Part shown: positions 58,919 through 64,000 of the stretch, piece after piece
Numbering within the stretch: the stretch's first letter is position 1
Layout of the letters: each line of letters begins with the position of its first letter
Source of the DNA: DASUPK01 sp963774305
Lineage (GTDB): Bacteria > Actinomycetota > Thermoleophilia > Solirubrobacterales > 70-9
Assembly: GCA_963774305.1 (NCBI GenBank)
Contig: CAVZEM010000010.1
Coordinates: 81,948 to 145,947 of the forward strand
Length of the DNA: 64,000 nt
Direction of reading: 5' to 3'
Position numbers and translations under genes: made by a program
The notes under the pieces: model-generated
What the model was told of the DNA's origin: nothing
Database searches by the model: none
Seen by the model: the letters and a program-made list of their open reading frames with translations, nothing else

Positions 58919-59130
58919 ATGGGCAGCAAGTTGGCCTTGGCGAACCCGGAGTTCACCTTTCACCTCAAGGGAAGCGTCCAGGCGGACCTGCCCGCCGTAG
59001 GGCGCCCAATCATCGACCAGGCGAGCGCAGAGAGGTGATCGCCGGGATCCGTGAGGAGCTCGGCCCCGGGTCGGCCGACCTCGACGAGTGGGTGGCGCGC
59101 AGCCCGCTCGTCGAGGTCGAGTTCCGCTAG
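58919..59130 (+). pseudogene. Small frameshifted gene of unknown family
   Basis: ATG 58919 gives GSKLALANPEFTFHLKGSVQ, ADLPAVGRPIIDQASAER and then TGA; read one base over, the sequence continues REVIAGIREELGPGSADLDE, WVARSPLVEVEFR to TAG 59130. The joined 70-residue protein looks natural, so one indel near 59033 breaks it. It starts about 30 bases after a palindromic repeat. Confidence 0.5.
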
Positions 59131-59140
59131 CCGCGCCGAA

Positions 59141-60292
59141 TCAGCAGCTCGGCAGGTCCGGCGGGAAGGACGTTCCGAACACGTTCTTCGACCAGCAGTT
59201 GCCGTCCCCGAACGTATCCCAGGCCAGATCCACCGCGAAGACGGCCGGCAGCACGGGATCGGGGTGGGCCCCGTTGCCCAGCACCGTGTTGTGGACGATG
59301 TGGTTGTTATCCGAGTTCGGATCGATGTCCTGCGAGATGAAATCGCAATCCTGAGGCGAAAGCTGCTGCGCAGCGCAGATGTTCGCCACCGCAATCCCGA
59401 AGGAGCGATTGCCCGTCACCTGGTTGTGGCGGACGCCGTTGGAGTCGGCGGCCACAAGCAGGATGCCGCTTCCTGACGGTACTTCGCAGACCAGACCGCT
59501 TCCGCAATTGTTGTCCTGGTTGTTGTTGCGGACCACGTTGTGCGTGATCACGTTGCCGCTGTTGACCTTGGCATCGAGGAACGGCAGCGTGAACGAGAGG
59601 ATCCCGCCCGTGTTGTCGTGTGCGACGTTGTGGTCAGCCTTGACGCCGATGCTGTTCTCGATCTCGTAGCCGCTCACGTTCCCGGTCGCGACGTTGTGGT
59701 CCATCCGGGAGTTGAACGACTGCCCGATGTAGAAGCCCGTGTCCCGGGCGTCCGACGCGAACGAGTGGTCCACGCGGCCGTTGAACGAGTGCGAGGGGAA
59801 GATCGCGTACTCCGTGTTGTCCTGTGCCACCAGGTCGCTGATCCGCCAGCCGGAGACGCAGAAGAGCAGCACTCCGTCATCGGCGAAGCCCTGGACCGTT
59901 AGCCCGCGCAGCGTGGAGCCGTGGAGGCGCAGGCGGGGATCAGTCAGGCAGGACGGGTCGGGGGTGTTGCCGACGCCGATCCCAACGTTCTGGCCGCTCG
60001 TCCCCTGCAGGGTCACGGACTTGCCGTGCCCGCCGCCTTGGCCGATGATGCTGATGTCGTTCTTGTCGACTACGACCGCGCAGCTGTTGCTCGGCTCGGC
60101 CGGGCACGGTTGGCTGTCCTCGGTGTAGGTGCCAGGGGCAACCAGCACCGTGTCGCCGGGATTGGCCTGGTTGACCCCGGCCTGGATCGAGCCGCCGGGA
60201 TGGACGTGGATCACCTTCGCTCCGGCTGCGGCCGGGATCAGCAGCAGCGCCGCAGTCGCGATGGCGGGAGCAATAAACCTGTAGCGCGCCAT
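59141..60292 (-). CDS. Secreted right-handed parallel beta-helix protein
   Basis: 383 residues. A signal peptide (FIAPAIATAALLLIPAAAGA) precedes VIHVHPGGSIQAGVNQANPG, GDTVLVAPGTYTE, the usual first coil of PbH1 proteins. About ten coils follow with Asn/His ladders (ADHNVAHDNTGGI, ITHNVVRNNNQDNN, VRHNQVTGNRSFGI). Proteins of this fold are polysaccharide lyases, hydrolases or adhesins; no catalytic set is obvious. AAGGAGGG precedes the ATG. Confidence 0.88.
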   Translation of the reverse strand: MARYRFIAPAIATAALLLIPAAAGAKVIHVHPGGSIQAGVNQANPGDTVLVAPGTYTEDSQPCPAEPSNSCAVVVDKNDISIIGQGGGHGKSVTLQGTSGQNVGIGVGNTPDPSCLTDPRLRLHGSTLRGLTVQGFADDGVLLFCVSGWRISDLVAQDNTEYAIFPSHSFNGRVDHSFASDARDTGFYIGQSFNSRMDHNVATGNVSGYEIENSIGVKADHNVAHDNTGGILSFTLPFLDAKVNSGNVITHNVVRNNNQDNNCGSGLVCEVPSGSGILLVAADSNGVRHNQVTGNRSFGIAVANICAAQQLSPQDCDFISQDIDPNSDNNHIVHNTVLGNGAHPDPVLPAVFAVDLAWDTFGDGNCWSKNVFGTSFPPDLPSC

Positions 60293-60397
60293 GGACCCTC
60301 CTTGGTCGATGCTCGCCTGATGGTCGTCCGTAACCCCCTGGGACCCTACCCAAATTTAATCTCGAGCGCCGAGCTGTCATTTCAGCCGTCGGAAAGT

Positions 60398-60418
60398 GCC
60401 GCTTCTCGTCCAAAGCGG
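60398..60418 (-). repeat. Inverted copy of the TAGCCGCTTTGGACG-type unit
   Basis: On the minus strand this reads CCGCTTTGGACGAGAAGCGGC, matching the first unit of the composite repeat but without the TGCATGG core nearby. Confidence 0.62.
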
Positions 60419-60464
60419 CGTTTGACTAGTCGCAGACGCCTAACGGCACCGCCCGCCGACAAGA

Positions 60465-60496
60465 AAAGGGGGCCCTCATCAACGAGGGCCCCCTTT
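60465..60496 (-). terminator. 13-pair terminator hairpin
   Basis: AAAGGGGGCCCTC (60465-60477) and GAGGGCCCCCTTT (60484-60496) enclose six bases. It lies 56 bases beyond the stop of the small membrane-protein gene (60552) and ends its transcript; on the minus strand it is followed by TTCTTG. Confidence 0.82.
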
Positions 60497-60551
60497 GATG
60501 TCTCGGTACTCGGGCTCGCTAGTAGCTGATCGTGGGACCCGGCCTGCATCC

Positions 60552-60911
60552 TCAGCGGGCGCTGGTCGCCGACCCCAGCGAGACCCGCGAGACCTGCGTG
60601 GGCCTCCGCACGCCGAGCCTCAGACCCCCGACGATCGCAAGCGCGGCGCCCGCGCCGATCGCCGCGTCGCCCCAGTCGAACGTGCTCGAGCCACCCGTGG
60701 CCGGGGGGGTCGCCGAAGCCGTCGAGACGCCGCTCGGTCCGTGGCCCGGAGGCGCGATCGCCGCGCCCGCCCCGGCGCCTGCCGGACGAGCGAGGGCCGT
60801 GGGCGTCACCAGCGCCATCGTCGCCAGCGCCGCCGCCAACCCGAGCTTCAGGCGCCGACGCCGGGAACGCAGCGCCGCCCTCGTCTTTGACTCACTCGAG
60901 AGATCCGTCAT
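60552..60911 (-). CDS. Small exported protein with C-terminal membrane helix
   Basis: 119 residues from ATG 60911 (GGGAGTTGGAG upstream). A basic N-terminus and signal sequence (KLGLAAALATMALVTPTALA) lead to an Ala/Gly/Pro/Ser-rich linker, a C-terminal helix (GDAAIGAGAALAIVGGLRLG) and RRPTQVS. This is the layout of a small surface protein anchored by its C-terminus. No family recognised. Confidence 0.65.
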   Translation of the reverse strand: MTDLSSESKTRAALRSRRRRLKLGLAAALATMALVTPTALARPAGAGAGAAIAPPGHGPSGVSTASATPPATGGSSTFDWGDAAIGAGAALAIVGGLRLGVRRPTQVSRVSLGSATSAR

Positions 60912-61018
60912 CTCCAACTCCCTTCTCCTCGCGGACGGGGCTCGCGCCGCTCGCCCATCGTCGACTCCGATCCTGATGGGCACATCTTCCCCGCCGGAAG
61001 TCCTCCCCACTGTGCGCG

Positions 61019-61156
61019 TCAGCACGTTGCGAGGTCCAGTGTGCTGAGTCGCACAGTGGCGGAGGGGACGCCTAGCGCCGGGCTTCCTCGTATGTCGGCC
61101 TCGACGTAGTACCTCGTGGCCGTCGTGCCTAGATCCTCGACGTTCTCCTGCGACAT
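61019..61156 (-). pseudogene. 5' remnant of a SnoaL/NTF2-like gene (MSQENV start), second copy
   Basis: A 45-residue frame opens MSQENVEDLGTTATRYYVEA and loses all similarity after the start. The upstream 60 bases, including GATACTGCG and a palindromic repeat, match those before the remnant at 58086, so both are copies of one promoter-start module. Confidence 0.5.
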
Positions 61157-61182
61157 CGCCTACGCAGTATCTCGTGAAGACC

Positions 61183-61203
61183 GCTGCTTTCCATGCAAGG
61201 CGG
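61183..61203 (-). repeat. Palindromic repeat, inverted copy
   Basis: The minus strand reads CCGCCTTGCATGGAAAGCAGC, the core seen at 57331, 58040, 58870 and 61493. It lies 27 bases before the MSQENV remnant. Confidence 0.7.
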
Positions 61204-61366
61204 CGGTTTCGAAAATCACACCTCTATGCGTTGAAGGGGGACAGAGATAGCGCTCGGCATCCCGGTGCTAAGCACGGATGAATCCAATGAGGGCGGGCGT
61301 AGCGTCGGGGATGCCTCCTGGGTGGTCCGAGATCCCCGTCGGAGACCGCCCAGGCAGGTTGTACGG

Positions 61367-61393
61367 AAAAGCCCCTATTACGAGGGGGCTTTT
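61367..61393. terminator. Bidirectional terminator hairpin with T-run
   Basis: AAAAGCCCC (61367-61375) pairs with GGGGCTTTT (61385-61393), followed by T and preceded by A-rich sequence on both sides. The surrounding 436-base gap (61157-61592) holds this hairpin and two palindromic repeats; no gene is supportable there. Confidence 0.7.
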
Positions 61394-61492
61394 TCGCGTT
61401 CTCGGTCGGGAAGAGGACGCGCTTGGCGTTGGTCTGCTCGCCCTCGGCGTCCAGCTGTGGCTCGGCTGCGCGATCCTCATACACCGTCCACC

Positions 61493-61511
61493 GCTTTGCA
61501 TGGAAAGCAGC
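61493..61511 (+). repeat. Palindromic repeat copy upstream of the SulP gene
   Basis: GCTTTGCATGGAAAGCAGC, an exact match to the core of the 57331 copy, about 80 bases before the permease start. Confidence 0.75.
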
Positions 61512-61592
61512 GCCTTCGAGCTCGGCGTCCCATTCCACGTACTTGTCCGCAGGGCGGCTGGAGGGTAGGTTGGCTATCGCCGGTAAGGCTCT

Positions 61593-63278
61593 GTGAGCCA
61601 CTTGTTTCCATCGCTGAGGAACTACCAGCGCGACTGGGTTCGCAGCGACGCGGTTGCCGGGCTGACGGTCTGGGCCGTGCTCGTGCCCTCGGCGCTGGCT
61701 TACGCGACGATCGCTGGGGTCCCGCCCGTCGTCGGCCTCTATGCGGCGCCGGCGGCGTTGATTCTCTACGCGGCTCTCGGCAGCTCGCGGCAACTGATCA
61801 CCGGGCCATCCGCTGCCGCGGCGGCGCTTTCGGCTGCGGTTGTTGGGAACGCCGTAGCAGGCAACGGGGGGCAGTTCGTTGCGACGACGGCTGCGCTCGC
61901 AATCTGCGTCGGACTCGCCGCGTTGATCGCCGGCGTCTTGCGCCTCGGGTTTCTGGCGAGCTTCGTTTCCGAACCCGTGCTCAAGGGGTTCATCGTCGGC
62001 TTGGCGCTGACAGTCATGGTCGGCCAGATCCCGAAGCTGTTCGGAGTCGAAACCGGCACCGGTCACTTCTTCGAGAGGGCCTGGGACTTTCTGAGCAACA
62101 TCGATGAGACCGATGGCACCACGCTACTCGTCGGAATCGGATCGCTCGCCGTGCTGTTCGGGGTTCCTCAGATGGCACCGGTGATCCCGGGGCCGCTGGC
62201 GGCCGTGGTCCTGGGAGTCGGCGCCGTTGAACTCTTCGACCTCGACGCCCACGGGGTGGCGATCGTGGGCTCCATCGACCCCGGCCTGCCTTCGCTGTCA
62301 GTCCCGGACGTCAGTCTCGACCGCTTCGGGGGTCTAACAGCTGCAGCTCTGGGGGTGATGCTGATCGGTTTTGCGGAGAGCCTGGGGACCGCCAAGACCT
62401 ATGCCCAGCGGGACAATCGGCAGATCGACCCGAACCGTGAGCTGATTGGCCTCGGCGTGGCGAACCTCGGCGCTGGGATATCCGCGGGGTTCGCGGTCAA
62501 CGGAAGCCTGTCCAAGACGGCGGTGAACCGCACCGCCGGCGGGCAGACGCAACTCGTCGGGCTCATCGCCGCCGGTCTGACGATGCTCACACTGCTCTTT
62601 CTCACGGGCTTTTTCGAAAGCCTGCCCGAGGCGACCCTGGCGGCCGTTGTGATCGTCGCCCTGATCGACTTGATCGACTTCTCGACGCTACGCGACTTCT
62701 ATCGGGTCTACAGCGTCCGGCTCGGCCGAGCCTACGGATTTGCGGCTCGGGCGGACTTCATTGCAGCGGTCGCCGCGATGCTCGGGGTGATGATCTTCGG
62801 AATCCTGGCGGGGCTGTTCATCGGCGTGCTGATCTCGCTCCTCCTGCTCCTCTACCGTGCCTCGCGGCCGCCGGTGACAGAGCTGGGGAGAGTCCCCGGC
62901 CCGAGTGGTCACTTCTCGGATCTCGATCGGCATCCGGACAACCGGCGTGTCGAAGGAATCGCGGTGCTGAGGATCGAGGGCGGGCTGTTCTTCGCCAATG
63001 CCGAGCCGGTTGCGCGTGAGATCCGCGGCACGGCGAGGCGCGCCGACGTTCACACCGTCGTTATCGACGCGGAGACGGTCCCGTTCATCGATGTGACGGC
63101 TGCGCAGGTCCTCGACCAGGTGGCGCGAGAACTGGGGGCTGATGGCGTCCGCGTGGTGATCGCCCGAAACGTCGGTCAGGTTCGCGATGTCATCCACGCC
63201 GCTCCGGGCGATTCGGTTCTTGATGCCGCGTATCCCACCGTCGACCAGGCTGTAAAGCACGTCGTCGCGGAGGGATAA
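61593..63278 (+). CDS. SulP-family anion permease with STAS domain
   Basis: 561 residues. The SulP core begins RSDAVAGLTVWAVLVPSALA, YATIAGVPPVVGLYAAPAAL, then GPSAAAAALSAAVVG and FVNGSLSKTA-like sequence (AGFAVNGSLSKTAVNRTAGG); about eleven to twelve helices. The C-terminal STAS domain (about 435-555) includes VVIDAETVPFIDVTAAQVLD. SulP proteins carry sulfate, bicarbonate or related anions. A sulfate role would complement the assimilation genes at 28-33 kb, but bicarbonate is equally possible. GTG start. Confidence 0.9.
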   Translation: MSHLFPSLRNYQRDWVRSDAVAGLTVWAVLVPSALAYATIAGVPPVVGLYAAPAALILYAALGSSRQLITGPSAAAAALSAAVVGNAVAGNGGQFVATTAALAICVGLAALIAGVLRLGFLASFVSEPVLKGFIVGLALTVMVGQIPKLFGVETGTGHFFERAWDFLSNIDETDGTTLLVGIGSLAVLFGVPQMAPVIPGPLAAVVLGVGAVELFDLDAHGVAIVGSIDPGLPSLSVPDVSLDRFGGLTAAALGVMLIGFAESLGTAKTYAQRDNRQIDPNRELIGLGVANLGAGISAGFAVNGSLSKTAVNRTAGGQTQLVGLIAAGLTMLTLLFLTGFFESLPEATLAAVVIVALIDLIDFSTLRDFYRVYSVRLGRAYGFAARADFIAAVAAMLGVMIFGILAGLFIGVLISLLLLLYRASRPPVTELGRVPGPSGHFSDLDRHPDNRRVEGIAVLRIEGGLFFANAEPVAREIRGTARRADVHTVVIDAETVPFIDVTAAQVLDQVARELGADGVRVVIARNVGQVRDVIHAAPGDSVLDAAYPTVDQAVKHVVAEG

Positions 63279-63330
63279 CGGGGCGCACCGTGGTCCCCGC
63301 TCGATCCGGTCATCCATCGCGCGGCGGATT

Positions 63331-63352
63331 GCTGCTTTGCATGGAAAGGAGC
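63331..63352 (+). repeat. Palindromic repeat copy after the SulP gene
   Basis: GCTGCTTTGCATGGAAAGGA, one substitution in the right arm relative to the exact core. Confidence 0.68.
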
Positions 63353-63455
63353 GCTCTTCGACCTGGCGCTCGCTTCTCGCGCATATGGGCACTAGCCCGG
63401 CGAGACCCTTGATCTTCCAGACCAGAAGCGCGAACCCAAATAGGATTAATGGAGG

Positions 63456-63901
63456 ATGACGCAATTGGGCGAGTTGACCCTCGAGCTGAAGCGCGTCGTC
63501 CCCGCCGCTCCTTCGGTTGTCTTTGGGCGTTCAGCGCTGCAGACGAGCTTGCGGAGTGGTGGGGGCCGAAGGGCTTCACCGTTCCGAGCCTCGATTTCAA
63601 GCCCCGCGTCGGAGACAGCTACCGGATCGAGATGCAACCGGCTGACGGCGATCCTTTCTATATCACCGGGGAGTTCCGGGAGGTCGACCCGCCTGCCCGC
63701 CTCCTCTACACGTTCGTATATGAGGACCCAGATCCCGACGATGTCGAGACCCTTGCCGAGCTGTCGTTTCGGGATCTCGGCGAGTCGACGGAGGTCGTCT
63801 TCACTCAAGGTCCCTTTAAGACCGAGGCGCGCCGCGAGCTCCACCGGAACGGCTGGACGGACTCGTTCGACAAGCTCGAGCAACTCATCTCTCGTCGCTG
63901 A
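63456..63901 (+). pseudogene. AHSA1/SRPBCC-domain gene with one-base frameshift
   Basis: ATG 63456 gives TQLGELTLELKRVVPAAPSV then VF; from about 63523 the homologous frame is WAFSAADELAEWWGPKGFTV, SLDFKPRVGDSYRIEMQPAD ... GWTDSFDKLEQLISRR, ending at TGA 63901. The break is in GTCTTTGGGCG: one extra T would restore VFWAFS, i.e. the change is next to a short T-run. The intact protein would have about 148 residues. Confidence 0.72.
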
Positions 63902-63985
63902 AAGGCGGGGAACGCGGTAGGCGCTGGGCTTCACCCTTCGCGTGAATGCGGGAGTCTTCGGCCGCCGGGGACGAGGACTTCGGAA

Positions 63986-64000
63986 TAGCCGCTTTGGACG
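63986..64000 (+). repeat. Start of another composite repeat, cut by the window end
   Basis: TAGCCGCTTTGGACG at the right edge equals the first unit of the copies at 58011 and 58847, showing that the repeat field continues beyond the window. Confidence 0.65.

Noticed and set aside
57126..63455. Considered a CRISPR array because of repeated palindromic units
   Set aside because: Copies are irregularly spaced by hundreds of bases, occur in both orientations, flank genes, and no cas genes are present.

Overview
High-GC actinobacterial chromosome segment, most likely class Thermoleophilia (Solirubrobacterales-like). The taxon is inferred from family hallmarks: secreted proteins with lysine-rich C-terminal tails, SnoaL/NTF2-like proteins starting MSxENV, the CPAGT / GGF secreted-protein family, and a sigma factor fused to a zinc-finger/TM/Pro-Ser tail. 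Many genes have a TANNNT -10 box only 6-10 nt before the start codon, implying widespread leaderless mRNAs. The one canonical tRNA does not encode CCA.

Layout. 0-3.2 kb: a minus-strand operon (PhzF protein, membrane protein, class III aminotransferase, flavin amine oxidase running off the window). 4-7.2 kb: a metal-related module in which a nucleotide cyclase-YHS fusion, a SHOCT membrane protein, a methyltransferase and a permease-YHS protein sit beside a divergent csoR; a perfect palindrome lies over both -10 boxes. 7.5-10.2 kb: a degenerate GGDEF/HD-GYP protein, a non-canonical tRNA-like RNA and a Ca2+/H+ antiporter. 10.2-13.7 kb: decayed secreted-protein genes and a frameshifted sigma factor. 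13.9-19.6 kb: envelope and sugar genes (UDP-glucuronate decarboxylase-like, wecB), MarR, PEP mutase-like and SDR. 19.6-21 kb: gene debris. 21-26 kb: methylmalonyl-CoA mutase (frameshifted) and acyl-CoA carboxylase beta/epsilon; with the biotin carboxylase at 36.7-38.4 kb and sucCD at 40.4-42.5 kb these outline a propionyl-CoA to succinate route. 28-28.15 kb: the second tRNA-like RNA. 28.7-36.5 kb: sulfate assimilation (sulfite reductase, APS reductase, ATP sulfurylase, APS kinase), an Rrf2 regulator and a TauE/SafE transporter. 42.5-55 kb: core genes (aminotransferase, DtxR and ArsR regulators, clpP, folP, MrfA-like helicase, glucoamylase-like protein, tRNA-Phe).

55-64 kb is accessory: an IS110-family element just after tRNA-Phe, a palindromic repeat family not noticed elsewhere in the window, secreted proteins (CAP, tandem paralogs, beta-helix), gene remnants, and a SulP sulfate-type permease.

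The most unusual signal is a pair of homologous tRNA-like RNAs (8964-9055 minus; 27972-28062 plus). They have a lengthened acceptor helix, a 4-bp T stem, a long variable arm and leucine-type anticodon loops. Each is followed by a trailer whose 11 nt are exactly complementary to that copy's own anticodon arm; the pairing is kept although the sequences differ, which suggests a two-state regulatory RNA. Frameshifts in several genes, one next to a short T-run, mean assembly error must be excluded before any of them is called a true pseudogene.
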